A stretch of DNA of 61,296 nucleotides, taken from Verrucomicrobiota bacterium (GTDB taxonomy: Bacteria; Verrucomicrobiota; Verrucomicrobiia; Chthoniobacterales; JAFAMB01). Positions 16,563-25,204 of the stretch are shown piece by piece. The stretch is taken from positions 1 through 61,296 of the forward strand of contig JAFAZK010000021.1 of NCBI GenBank assembly GCA_019239825.1. The letters are read 5' to 3'. The notes under the pieces were generated by a model. It made no database searches, was not told where the DNA came from, and saw only the letters and a program-made list of their open reading frames with translations. Within the stretch, counting starts at the first letter, position 1. Every line of letters starts with the position of its first letter. Both the position numbers and the translations under genes were made by a program.

Positions 16563-17144
16563 TTACGATGTGAAACTTTCCCTTGCGTGCACCACGTCTA
16601 AATACTGATCAGTAAAGAGAACCCAGGTATCGTTTTCATCTTCCAGACTGTTGCGGCGCGCGATGTTTAGGGTGATCTGGAGTTCCTGTAGCGCCCGCTC
16701 GAATCGATTCCGCTCTGGACGCTGGGTCATGTTCAATTCCTCTCGTAACGAACCGGTCGTCAGAGGATCCAGCTTCAGCCTTTCATAGATTTTCTGCGCT
16801 ACGGAGCTGCATTCCCTCAGTGGCCGATGATATTTCGAATAGTGTTCCATACGGAGGTAATCCATGCTCATTAATACGGCCCGACCAGGCGGAATCTTGC
16901 CATAGAAGATCTCTGCAGGATAGATAGCCGGTAGTTCATTTTTCCATCGCCAGATCGCAATGATTTTTTGGCCCCAGCCCTTTTCTCCCGGTTGCCGATC
17001 AGGCAAATCGACCACCTCCCATAGGTTGGCCATACCAACTCCGGCGTCGGAGAAAATACCGCATATACCGGCTTGCAAGATATAGGTCCTGGCCTGTTTA
17101 AAGGTACGGACGGCAGCGACCTTGCGTTTCATTGAGTGGACCAT
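16563..17144 (-). CDS. AlkZ-related winged-helix protein
   Basis: A 193-residue protein. The open frame extends to 17333, but the first 63 codons look non-coding, so the ATG at 17144 is preferred (an ATG at 17132 is also possible). FKQARTYILQAGICGIFSD, then W/G-rich segments (LWEVVDLPD, IIAIWRWKNELP) and a C-terminal winged-helix-like region (LTTGSLREELNMTQRPERNRFERALQELQ) fit the AlkZ-related group, short relatives of the DNA glycosylase AlkZ. The catalytic QxQ motif of true AlkZ is not seen, so activity is uncertain. It is divergent from the next gene. Confidence 0.55.
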   Translation of the reverse strand: MVHSMKRKVAAVRTFKQARTYILQAGICGIFSDAGVGMANLWEVVDLPDRQPGEKGWGQKIIAIWRWKNELPAIYPAEIFYGKIPPGRAVLMSMDYLRMEHYSKYHRPLRECSSVAQKIYERLKLDPLTTGSLREELNMTQRPERNRFERALQELQITLNIARRNSLEDENDTWVLFTDQYLDVVHARESFTS

Positions 17145-17331
17145 AGTTCGTCTATAAGAATTTCCACAATGGAAAACGGGCGAGGGAACGAGGAGCATAA
17201 ACGTGAGAATAAAAGATTGCGGATGAGATTGATAGGGTCGACGGTTTGGATGGTCGAAAAGGACGTGGACCGCCACGCTCACGCCCGAGGGTAGTGCTAG
17301 AGTCGAATCCCCCGTGGAAAGGATGACACGC

Positions 17332-17673
17332 ATGAAAGCGACACTAAAGACGGAATATCGGAAGGGCGATAAGGTGTGGATTAAGGGTGGTGCTCATCTG
17401 TACAGGGTTCTCATCCATGCTTTCGCAGGCGAAGCCGAAGCGAGCGAGTTCAAAGGTCCTGAACTGCTCAGGCGCTTGCAGGCAACCAAGCACCTCCTAA
17501 TTCTTCATGCAGTAGCGTATCCAGGCGTTATCACTAAAAGGCACACCATGTCAGGCGGAAACAAGAATGGAAAACCTCTGCCTGATTTCACAGCCTACTG
17601 GACAGAGATGGCGATGGAAAAGAGCAACCAGAAATTCATTACTACTGCGGAATGGCTCGAAGCGCGGGAGTGA
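17332..17673 (+). CDS. Hypothetical protein, 113 aa
   Basis: No family recognised. The frame opens at a GTG (17314), but GGAAAGG followed at good spacing by the ATG at 17332 makes MKATLKTEY the better start. The protein is basic at the N-terminus, with no signal peptide or membrane segment. GDKVWIKGGAHLYRVLIHAF and PDFTAYWTEMAMEK are the most structured parts. It is divergent from the AlkZ-related gene. Confidence 0.5.
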   Translation: MKATLKTEYRKGDKVWIKGGAHLYRVLIHAFAGEAEASEFKGPELLRRLQATKHLLILHAVAYPGVITKRHTMSGGNKNGKPLPDFTAYWTEMAMEKSNQKFITTAEWLEARE

Positions 17674-17703
17674 ACCGGAAACTTTAACCTGGAGATCTTG
17701 ATG

Positions 17704-17735
17704 TAGCTAATCCGGGGCTAAAGCCCCAGGGTCAG
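17704..17735. repeat. GGGGCTAAAGCCCC hairpin
   Basis: GGGGCTAAAGCCCC forms a short perfect stem shortly after the stop at 17673. It shares the GGCTAAAGCC core with the inverted repeat at 3317-3505. It may serve as a transcription end, but no T-run follows, so it is treated as a member of the dispersed family. Confidence 0.5.
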
Positions 17736-17824
17736 GATCTGTAACCGTCCCCGCGAGTAAGGGAACGGCAATTCGCACAGGGTATTAATTTGTGACGGGA
17801 CGAAAAGCCGGGAATTTTGGCTGG

Positions 17825-17846
17825 CAATTGACAACGTTGTCAATTG
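17825..17846. promoter_or_regulatory. LacI-family operator, perfect 22-bp palindrome
   Basis: The 20-bp core AATTGACAACGTTGTCAATT is flanked by C and G that extend the dyad to 22 bp. The central CG step and length are typical of LacI/GalR operators. It contains a TTGACA that could be the -35 element of the sugar operon, so bound repressor would block polymerase. The LacI gene at 23911 ends the same operon. The palindrome lies inside the longest open frame of the binding-protein gene, which argues for a later start there. Confidence 0.8.
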
Positions 17847-17908
17847 GGCTTAAAGGCGCAGGTATGTGTTCCCCTCCTTGTTCTCCGTCACCGCTATTTC
17901 AAAAAGGG

Positions 17909-19222
17909 ATGACCCGGAAATTCCGTGGTTTTCAATGGGGTCGATTGATAGTAACTGCTGCAGTGTTCGCCTTCAGCCAAGGTAGGGTACCAGTGGTCGC
18001 GGCTGCGAACGCACCGTCTGCTAGCACTAAGGCCGAGCTGGTGCTTTTTGATTTTGGCGATGCCAATGACAAACAGGTTCGTGACGCCACCATTGTGAGA
18101 TTCAATAAGCGTTACCCAAACGTTAAAGTGACGGATCAATTCACTCCGATCACGTCCTGGGCGGATTACATCGATAAGCTTGTAACCCAGGTCGCCTCGG
18201 GAAAGGCGCCTGACCTGATTCACATCGCAACCGAGGGTGCGCAATTATCGATTAGCAAGCATCTGGTCATTCCACTTGATGAGTTCACGGGAGGGAGCAA
18301 TGGGACGATTCTCAGCGAGATCGATCTGGCCCTTTTGAAGAGTTTTACCATGGACGACAAGCTCTACCTAATCCCTGAAGCCTGGAATAACATGATGATT
18401 TATTACAATACCAAGGTGTTCAAAGACGCCGGCATCAGTCCACCAGCCGAGGACTGGACTTGGGATGACTTTCTCATGCTGGCCAAGCGTCTGACTTCCG
18501 GGGAAGGACCAGACAAGCGATATGGGTTTGGCATTCCCTATTTCAATTTCGGTCTAACACCGTTCTGGTACTCGAATGGTACGTCGGTTTTAAAGAAAGA
18601 ACTAAAAGAATCGAATCTGACTGACCCTAAATTCTTGGAAGCGGTGAAGTTTATTCGGGGACTCGTCTACGAAAGCAAGGTTTCACCGGATCCAGCGAAT
18701 ACGGATCCGAATGCCGTCTTTCAATTGTTTGCCACCGGCAAAATCGCGATGACCGGCGGCGGTCATTGGCCGATGCAAGTCTTTAAGGCGAATGGATTTA
18801 ACGACTACGATGTCGTGCCGTGGCCCAAGAAGGCGGAGCAAAAGACGGACTTTGGGGCGGCTGGTTGGGGAATTTCATCGAAGACCAAGCAAAAAGAGTT
18901 GGCTTGGGAACTGGTCAAAGAATTGGTAAGTGAAGAGAGCGAACGGCAGGCGGCCGGTTTGGGCGTCGCCATCCCCGCTAGAAGAAGCGTAGCCGAATCG
19001 CGCGAATTTCTTACCCACCCGGAACACGCTGCTCTTTTCTACAAGAGCTTAACGCACGCGGCGCCGGTTCAAGCTCCCGCTAACTATGCAGAGGTAGAAC
19101 GGATTTTGATGCGTCACCTCGGACAGGTGATGGCAAATGAAGTCACTCCTGAGGACGGCTTGAAAGCCGCTGACCAAGAGTTAGCCGAAGCGATGAAGCA
19201 ACAAGAAGCCGAAGGCCAGTGA
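17909..19222 (+). CDS. ABC transporter sugar-binding protein
   Basis: A 437-residue family 1 solute-binding protein. The ATG at 17909 is preferred over the first possible start (17792): it gives a signal peptide (RKFRGFQWGRLIVTAAVFAFSQ, cleaved near VAAA) and leaves the operator upstream. Characteristic parts are LVLFDFGDANDKQVRDATIVRFNKRYP, the PDLIHIATEG hinge and GKIAMTGGGHWPMQVFK. It captures an oligosaccharide, probably a fructoside given the GH32 and GH172 neighbours, and hands it to the two permeases downstream. It overlaps the first permease by 4 bp. Confidence 0.9.
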   Translation: MTRKFRGFQWGRLIVTAAVFAFSQGRVPVVAAANAPSASTKAELVLFDFGDANDKQVRDATIVRFNKRYPNVKVTDQFTPITSWADYIDKLVTQVASGKAPDLIHIATEGAQLSISKHLVIPLDEFTGGSNGTILSEIDLALLKSFTMDDKLYLIPEAWNNMMIYYNTKVFKDAGISPPAEDWTWDDFLMLAKRLTSGEGPDKRYGFGIPYFNFGLTPFWYSNGTSVLKKELKESNLTDPKFLEAVKFIRGLVYESKVSPDPANTDPNAVFQLFATGKIAMTGGGHWPMQVFKANGFNDYDVVPWPKKAEQKTDFGAAGWGISSKTKQKELAWELVKELVSEESERQAAGLGVAIPARRSVAESREFLTHPEHAALFYKSLTHAAPVQAPANYAEVERILMRHLGQVMANEVTPEDGLKAADQELAEAMKQQEAEGQ

Positions 19223-20100
19223 GAAAGCCCGTCTCAGAAAAGCTGGCCGGCTACTTCTTTGTCGGACCCAGCGTTCTCGGATATCTCGCGTTTGTTCTGG
19301 GACCTTTAATTGCCGCCATCGGGCTTAGTTTCACCCACTATGATGTGCTCAGTCCACCGCGCCTGAATGGGTTTGGCAATTATGCGAGATTGATTGCTGA
19401 TCCCAGGCTGGCAATCGTGTACCGGAACACCGGGTTCTTCGCTCTCGCTTCAGTAAGTCTCACCGTCTCACTCGGCGTCCTTTTGGCGGTGGCGGTAAAT
19501 CAACGATTGCCCGGCCCCCTCAAGTATGCGCTCCGCACCGCGTATTTTTTCCCGGTGTTGGTCGGTATGATCTACGCCGCCATGGTCTGGAAGTTTCTCT
19601 TCAACCGAGATCTCGGGGTAGTGAACTACTATTTAAGTTTTTTGCAGGTGCCACCGATCGCCTGGCTAACGAGCAGCAGCTGGGCGCTCTGGTCAGTGAT
19701 TCTTGTTTACGTGTGGAAGAATGTTGGCTTTACGATGCTGACGACGCTGGCGGGATTACAAAACATTTCCAGGGAGATCTACGAGGCCGCGAGGATAGAT
19801 GGCGCCAGGCCGGTGACGGCATTCTTTCGAATTACGATTCCGCTCCTGACGCCGGTGCTGCTGTTCAACGTCACGATCACCACAATCAATACGCTACAAG
19901 AATTCGACTCCATTGTAGCGCTAACCAACGGCGGACCCGGAGATGCCAGCCGGAGCGTTGTCATGTACCTCTATGACAAGGCGTTTCGCTCTTTCGACAT
20001 GGGTTACGCTTCGGCGATCGCTGTGACCTTGTTTGGGTTCATTGGACTGCTCACTCTGCTGCAGCTGTGGGGTAGCCGTCGCTGGATGCATTATGGCTAA
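19219..20100 (+). CDS. ABC sugar permease, MalF/UgpA type
   Basis: A 293-residue inner-membrane permease with six predicted helices. The EAA loop is EAARIDGARPVTAFFRITIPLL, which docks the ATPase. Start GTG at 19219 overlaps the binding-protein stop. No ATP-binding subunit is encoded in the cluster, so it must use a shared MsmK/UgpC-like ATPase from elsewhere, as is common for this transporter family. Confidence 0.92.
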   Translation: MRKPVSEKLAGYFFVGPSVLGYLAFVLGPLIAAIGLSFTHYDVLSPPRLNGFGNYARLIADPRLAIVYRNTGFFALASVSLTVSLGVLLAVAVNQRLPGPLKYALRTAYFFPVLVGMIYAAMVWKFLFNRDLGVVNYYLSFLQVPPIAWLTSSSWALWSVILVYVWKNVGFTMLTTLAGLQNISREIYEAARIDGARPVTAFFRITIPLLTPVLLFNVTITTINTLQEFDSIVALTNGGPGDASRSVVMYLYDKAFRSFDMGYASAIAVTLFGFIGLLTLLQLWGSRRWMHYG

Positions 20101-20980
20101 CCGGGTTGCAGAAACCGCTATCGAACCTAGAACCAAGACTGGAAAGCCCATTTCCGGGGCGAAGCTTTCAGGTATAATCGGAACCGTCATCGTCGTAACG
20201 GGTAGTGTCCCGATGGTGGCTCCCTTTATCTGGGTGTTTACCACTTCGCTGACATCCGGAGCGCGAGCTTTTGATCTCCCACCAAACTGGTTCCCGAAAG
20301 ATTGGCACTTTCAAAACTTCCTCACGTTATTTCAGTCGAATGTGCCCTTTGCGACTTTTCTTTGGAACAGTTTCGAAGTCGCTGGGACGGTGACGCTAGC
20401 GCAATTACTGACTTGCTCGATGGCAGGATATGCCTTTGCTCATGTTCGGTTTCGAGGCCGCAACGGGTTATTCGCGCTTCTCCTGACCTCACTGATGATG
20501 CCGATGCAGGTGACGATTGTGCCATTGTTTCTGATGATGTCGTCTCTCGGCCTGGTCGACACGCACTGGGCAATCATCTTACCTCTTGCCACGAATGCCT
20601 TCGGTATCTTCATGATGCGTCAATTTTTTCTCACGGTTCCACGCGAGTTAGTTGAAGCGGCACGAATCGACGGAGCAACCCAATTTGCCGCATTCTGGCG
20701 CATTGCACTTCCCTTGGCGAAGCCCGCTTTAGCTTCTCTCGGAATCATCACTTTCGTTAATACGTGGAATAACTACTTTCTGCCTCTGGTTTTTCTAAAC
20801 AGCTGGGAAAAAATGACTTTGCCTTTGGGAATGTTTGCTCTCAGTAACGTCTATGGTAGCGGCAACGTCTCGGTCATCATGGCGGCCGTGGTTTTGGCCA
20901 TATGCCCACTTCTCGTTCTATTCCTGGTAGCGCAGCGCTACATCATTTCGGGGATGGTAGGCAGTGCCATCAAGGGCTGA
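20093..20980 (+). CDS. ABC sugar permease, MalG/UgpE type
   Basis: A 295-residue permease partner. The ATG at 20093 (MANRVAETAIEP) overlaps the previous stop by 8 bp and is preferred to the longer frame from 20033. It has six predicted helices and the EAA loop EAARIDGATQFAAFWRIALPLAKPAL. Together with the MalF-type protein it forms the membrane channel of the importer. Confidence 0.92.
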   Translation: MANRVAETAIEPRTKTGKPISGAKLSGIIGTVIVVTGSVPMVAPFIWVFTTSLTSGARAFDLPPNWFPKDWHFQNFLTLFQSNVPFATFLWNSFEVAGTVTLAQLLTCSMAGYAFAHVRFRGRNGLFALLLTSLMMPMQVTIVPLFLMMSSLGLVDTHWAIILPLATNAFGIFMMRQFFLTVPRELVEAARIDGATQFAAFWRIALPLAKPALASLGIITFVNTWNNYFLPLVFLNSWEKMTLPLGMFALSNVYGSGNVSVIMAAVVLAICPLLVLFLVAQRYIISGMVGSAIKG

Positions 20981-21000
20981 ATCAGGATTTGTAATCTCAT

Positions 21001-22371
21001 ATGACTAACCAACAAGTAAGTGGTTTCTTGCAAGACATCGGAAGGTTAAGATCCGCCCGAACCGGGCGGGCATCGAGCTGGGATCAGAGTGGCAAAAATC
21101 AGGACTATTGGATGATTCCGCCCGGGGAAGAAATAACACTAGCCGAGTTGATTGGTCCGGGGTGCATTACCCACCTCTGGATGACCCAATTCTGCCGGCG
21201 CCTGATTGGTCCGGGCCTGATTGATCCGCAACTCGGCAGTTATGTTGCCCCGGTATTTGAAATTCACAACGCACTGGGTGTCAATTGGGAGGAACCGGAT
21301 CCGTTTTACTATCGCAAGGTAATTTTGAAGATTTTTTGGGACGAGCAAGATCATCCAAGTGTTCTAGTGCCCTTGGGTGACTTTTTTTGCATTGGGCATT
21401 CTATTCCAGGTAATTTTTCGTCACTTCCGATCACGGTGTCTAGTAAGCCAGAGGAGCGTCATCGATTTGGCGGTAGCGCGGCACTCAATTGCTATTTCCC
21501 GATGCCCTTCCAGACCAAGGCCAAAATCGTTCTCGAAAATCAGAATGATATTTCCTACGGGCAATATTTTTACATTGATTACGAACTGTATCCTCAGCCG
21601 ATCGCAGAGCCCGTCGTGCATTTCCATGCGCACTGGCGCCGCGAGAACCCCTGTACCGGTTGGGCTCCGGAACTGCAGGTCAATAGCCCTGAGACCAACA
21701 TCGCGCACCTTGATGGTGCCGGTAACTATGTCGTACTGGAGACCTTAGGGGCAGGGCATTATGTCGGCTGTAATCTGTCGGTGACGCACTTTCAGGGAAG
21801 TTGGTGGGGTGAAGGCGACGAGATGATCTTTATCGATGACGATGAGTGGCCGCCCAGCCTCCATGGCACCGGCTCGGAGGATTACTTCAATCACGCCTGG
21901 GGCATGCAGAATAATGCCTTTCTCATGAATGGTTCGGCATTGCACGAGAGCATTATACCGGGTTACCAGGTGAGCTATCGCTTTCACCTGCTGGACCCGA
22001 TCCATTTTTCCGAGCGGATTAGGGTGACGTTCGAACACGGTCATGCGAACCATTTGGCAGATGACTGGAGTTCGACGGCGTACTGGTACCAAACCCTCCC
22101 TTCACCCGTAAAAGCGATCGCGCCTGCAGTCGATCGCCTACCCATCGCGCCCCCGAAAGCCACTGCGCGGGAGTCTCGAGCTCCGGCTGCTCTGTCCGAT
22201 AACCAACTCCGGGCACTGGAGGCGGCTCAGGAGCGATTCTCCAAATATCAATCGGAACGAGAAGAGCACATCCGGCAAAAGATCGAGCGGACCCGCGAGT
22301 ACTCCCGGCGGAATATCGAGCAGGCGTTAGCTCTGCGGCAGCGTTACGACATTAGCCAGGTTCGACGATGA
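21001..22371 (+). CDS. Glycoside hydrolase family 172 (DUF2961) protein
   Basis: A 456-residue DUF2961 protein without signal peptide, so likely cytoplasmic. Diagnostic parts are LAELIGPGCITHLWMT, PLGDFFCIGH and the two catalytic-region motifs WWGEGDE (E271) and GTGSEDYFNHAWG (E293). GH172 includes alpha-D-fructofuranosidases and difructose dianhydride I synthase/hydrolase; the two glutamates match the positions of the reported catalytic acids. A long charged helical tail (about 400-450, EREEHIRQKIERTREYSRR) is an unusual addition. It lies 20 bp after the permease gene and overlaps the GH32 gene by 4 bp, pointing to joint processing of fructosides. Confidence 0.88.
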   Translation: MTNQQVSGFLQDIGRLRSARTGRASSWDQSGKNQDYWMIPPGEEITLAELIGPGCITHLWMTQFCRRLIGPGLIDPQLGSYVAPVFEIHNALGVNWEEPDPFYYRKVILKIFWDEQDHPSVLVPLGDFFCIGHSIPGNFSSLPITVSSKPEERHRFGGSAALNCYFPMPFQTKAKIVLENQNDISYGQYFYIDYELYPQPIAEPVVHFHAHWRRENPCTGWAPELQVNSPETNIAHLDGAGNYVVLETLGAGHYVGCNLSVTHFQGSWWGEGDEMIFIDDDEWPPSLHGTGSEDYFNHAWGMQNNAFLMNGSALHESIIPGYQVSYRFHLLDPIHFSERIRVTFEHGHANHLADDWSSTAYWYQTLPSPVKAIAPAVDRLPIAPPKATARESRAPAALSDNQLRALEAAQERFSKYQSEREEHIRQKIERTREYSRRNIEQALALRQRYDISQVRR

Positions 22372-23858
22372 AGGAACCCTTTGCTAAGGATCCCGTCGCA
22401 AAGGGTGCGGCCGAACTCAGTGCGCTGCGCTCGGCTCTAGCCAACGATCCTCATCGACCGCGATATCATTTCCTCGCTCCGGCCAATTGGATGAATGATC
22501 CCAATGGCTGTTTCTTCTGGAAAGGCAAATATCACTTGTTTTACCAGTATAATCCCCAGGGTGCGTTCTGGGGCAGTATCCATTGGGGACACGCCGTTAG
22601 TTCCGATCTGTTACATTGGCAAGATTGGCCGGTTGCACTCACGCCTTCGAGAGACGGCCCCGATAAAGAGGGATGCTGGTCGGGCTGTGTGGTTAACAAT
22701 AACGGCACTCCCACGGCTCTCTATACAGGCATCGACCCGCAAACCGTGTGCGTGGCAACAAGCACCGACGATCTCATTAGCTGGCAACAGCTGGAAACTC
22801 CGGCTATCGAAAGGCCTCCTTCCAGTTTGGAGCTTACCGGCTTTCCCTCGATTACCGGGCATCCGTCGGCGGATTTCCGCGACCCTTTTGTATGGCGGGA
22901 ATCCGGGCGCTGGTACTTGGCGATCGGTACCGGATTGCGAGAAAAAGGGGGAGCCGTCTTACTTTACGACTCCGAGGATTTACTGCGGTGGCAATATCTC
23001 GGGCCCATTTTGAGCGGGGTAATTGGCTCGAATTGCAATATGTGGGAATGCCCAGTCCTGCTCCGCTTTGGTAACCGCTGCGTTTTGTTCGTCTGTCCAC
23101 ACCCTGAAGCGAAATACATTTACTGGATCAGCGGGCAATGGCGAGAGAACACTATACAAGAACAGCAACGTGGAAAGGTTGACTTAGGAGGCTACGTGTA
23201 CGCTCCGCAGTGTCTTTATGATCCCAACCAGAATCGTTACGTATTGTGGACTTGGATAAAGGAAGGGCGAAGTGCGGAAGCTCAACGTGCTGCGGGCTGG
23301 TCTGGATTGTTGAGCCTTCCCAAAGAGTGTCGGCTGGCATCGGATGGATCCCTGATTTTGGAGCCTGCCAGAGAACTTAGCTCGCTTAGGCGAGAACATC
23401 GGGCGGGATCAAGTGAAAAGCTAACCTCGGCATCAAAGGATCCATTCGAAGGGCTGGAAGGGGATTGTCTCGAGATAGAAGCGGAACTGTCCTTCGGCGA
23501 GCTGGCGATCTGCGACGTTTACCTTCGAGCTAGCAAAGATCAGAGCGAATACACTTTGATCAGTTACAATAGTGCAGAAAGGACCATTTCAGTGGATTGC
23601 ACTCACTCAAGTCTGTCTGCTGACGTAGATCATCAGATAGTGTCTGGAGACTTGCATCCGGATCAGGAAGGGAAGGTTCGCTTCCGCATGTTTGTAGATC
23701 GTTCTGTGCTTGAGCTCTTTCTAGCGGACTGTCCTGGGATTACTCAGCGTCTCTATCCTACCCGGGAAGACAGCCTTGGGCTCAGTTTTAAGGTCAGGCA
23801 AGGTTCTGTCTTCGTCCATCATTTGTCGGCTTGGAAATTAAGTTCTGTTTGGTGTTAG
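22368..23858 (+). CDS. Glycoside hydrolase family 32 (fructanase/invertase type)
   Basis: A 496-residue GH32 enzyme. The five-bladed propeller carries nucleophile D44 in WMNDPNG, the RDP stabiliser (171-173) and acid/base E227 in WECPVL. A C-terminal beta-sandwich follows (LEIEAELSFGELAICDVYLR, FRMFVDRSVLELF). There is no signal peptide, so imported fructosides are cleaved inside the cell. Substrates could be sucrose, levan or inulin oligomers; sequence alone does not decide. The ATGA overlap with GH172 implies translational coupling. Confidence 0.92.
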   Translation: MKEPFAKDPVAKGAAELSALRSALANDPHRPRYHFLAPANWMNDPNGCFFWKGKYHLFYQYNPQGAFWGSIHWGHAVSSDLLHWQDWPVALTPSRDGPDKEGCWSGCVVNNNGTPTALYTGIDPQTVCVATSTDDLISWQQLETPAIERPPSSLELTGFPSITGHPSADFRDPFVWRESGRWYLAIGTGLREKGGAVLLYDSEDLLRWQYLGPILSGVIGSNCNMWECPVLLRFGNRCVLFVCPHPEAKYIYWISGQWRENTIQEQQRGKVDLGGYVYAPQCLYDPNQNRYVLWTWIKEGRSAEAQRAAGWSGLLSLPKECRLASDGSLILEPARELSSLRREHRAGSSEKLTSASKDPFEGLEGDCLEIEAELSFGELAICDVYLRASKDQSEYTLISYNSAERTISVDCTHSSLSADVDHQIVSGDLHPDQEGKVRFRMFVDRSVLELFLADCPGITQRLYPTREDSLGLSFKVRQGSVFVHHLSAWKLSSVWC

Positions 23859-23910
23859 TTGATCCGGATTAGCGGTGAACCTGTGAATCCGGCATTGCGA
23901 AAGGATGTGA

Positions 23911-24951
23911 ATGGCAACCATTAAAGATGTTGCTGAACTGGCGGGCGTATCCTTTAAGACAGTTTCACGAGTAATTAATCGGAGTCCTCACGTCAGAGAC
24001 GAGATCCGCCAAAAGGTTTTGCGAGCAGCGGATGCGCTCGAGTACCGGCCCAACCTCCATGCTCGGCATATGCGGACGCAACGGTCGAAAGTCTTCGCCT
24101 TTATTAGTGACGACATCGCGACCACGCCGTTCGCTGGGCAGATCATTCAAGGGGCCCAGCTGAAGGCATGGCAACGCGAAATGCTGCTGCTGATGTTTAA
24201 TACCGGCGGTGATCCGGCAGTAGAAGAGGATTGCGTTAAGTCAGCACTGGAGCGCGGGGTGGAAGGAGTCATTTTTGCCACCATGTACCATCGCGCCGTC
24301 AAGCTGCCTAAGGATGCCCTACGATTGCCCTTGGTGTTAGTAGATTGTTTTACCCGCGATAGTGCTGTCAAGGGCGTTGTCCCTGATGAAAGCAACGGAG
24401 GATTTGCAGCCACTAGACTGCTGCTCGAAAAGGGACACCGCCGGATCGCCATGATCAATGCCGACAAAAAATACCCCGCCGCTGCCGGCAGATATCAAGG
24501 ATATCAAAAGGCCCTTAGGCAATTCCGGGTTCCGTTGGAGCCGGAACTCGTTCGAACCGGTGGGTGGTGGCAGGATGACGGGTATGAGCACGCACTGGCC
24601 CTGCTAAAGATGCAGCAGGTTCCTACCGCGATTTTTTGCGCCAGTGACCGAATTGCTCTGGGTGCTTATGACGCCTTGAAAGAGAAAGGCTTCAGGATCC
24701 CAGAGGACATTTCGATCGTCGGGTTTGACAATCAGGAATTGCTGGCAGCGCATGCCCGGCCACCGCTCACCACAATGCAAATCCCGTATTTTGAGATGGG
24801 TTCTTGGGCGGTGAAACAATTGATCGAGGCGAACGAAGACGAAGATAAGACCGGCGCAGGCCTGACCAAGTTAGAATGTCCACTGATCGTGCGTGCCTCC
24901 GTCGACAGCCCGCCTATTAAGCGAGAGCCGCAAAGTAAGAAGAAGCGGTGA
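23911..24951 (+). CDS. LacI-family transcriptional regulator
   Basis: A 346-residue LacI protein. It has the N-terminal helix-turn-helix and hinge (ATIKDVAELAGVSFKTVSRVINRSPHV, YRPNLHARHMR) and a periplasmic-binding-protein-like sensor domain (NESNGGFAATRLLLEKGHRRIAMI is replaced here by DESNGG and GHRRIAMINAD). It follows the GH32 gene by 52 bp in the same direction and is the obvious ligand for the palindrome at 17825-17846. The effector is probably fructose or a fructoside. Confidence 0.92.
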   Translation: MATIKDVAELAGVSFKTVSRVINRSPHVRDEIRQKVLRAADALEYRPNLHARHMRTQRSKVFAFISDDIATTPFAGQIIQGAQLKAWQREMLLLMFNTGGDPAVEEDCVKSALERGVEGVIFATMYHRAVKLPKDALRLPLVLVDCFTRDSAVKGVVPDESNGGFAATRLLLEKGHRRIAMINADKKYPAAAGRYQGYQKALRQFRVPLEPELVRTGGWWQDDGYEHALALLKMQQVPTAIFCASDRIALGAYDALKEKGFRIPEDISIVGFDNQELLAAHARPPLTTMQIPYFEMGSWAVKQLIEANEDEDKTGAGLTKLECPLIVRASVDSPPIKREPQSKKKR

Positions 24952-25018
24952 TGGGGGTTGAGCTCGAATTGACCCTGACTGCGAATCCCCGGGCGATGAA
25001 TTTGCGCTGGATCCGACT

Positions 25019-25204
25019 ATGCGAGCTCGCAACCGGCTCTGGTCAAAGTTGCTGCTAAAGATCCTTGGCGTTACTCCAAAGGTTCTGTACGGTAGCCTGA
25101 CGCCGAGAAACGCGGCCGGTTTTGTGACTCAGGCAACGATTGAAGGTCTCTTCATCGGCCGCTCGGTGTGGCAAGCAGAGAGCTGCGCAACACATCAGTC
25201 ATGA
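25019..25204 (+). pseudogene. C-terminal remnant of triosephosphate isomerase
   Basis: The translated segment TPKVLYGSLTPRNAAGFV, then QATIEGLFIGRSVWQAE (about 25076-25183), matches the last part of triosephosphate isomerase: phosphate-loop YGGS, PENA and DGLFVGR. Here one Gly of YGGS is missing, and the upstream barrel is absent. Relatives in sugar and erythritol operons (L-erythrulose-phosphate isomerase type) end the same way. The fragment most likely marks a deleted isomerase gene of the sugar cluster. Confidence 0.55.

Noticed and set aside
17260..17320. Possible tRNA 3' end (AGTCGAATCCCCCG)
   Set aside because: No acceptor stem or anticodon arm could be matched upstream.
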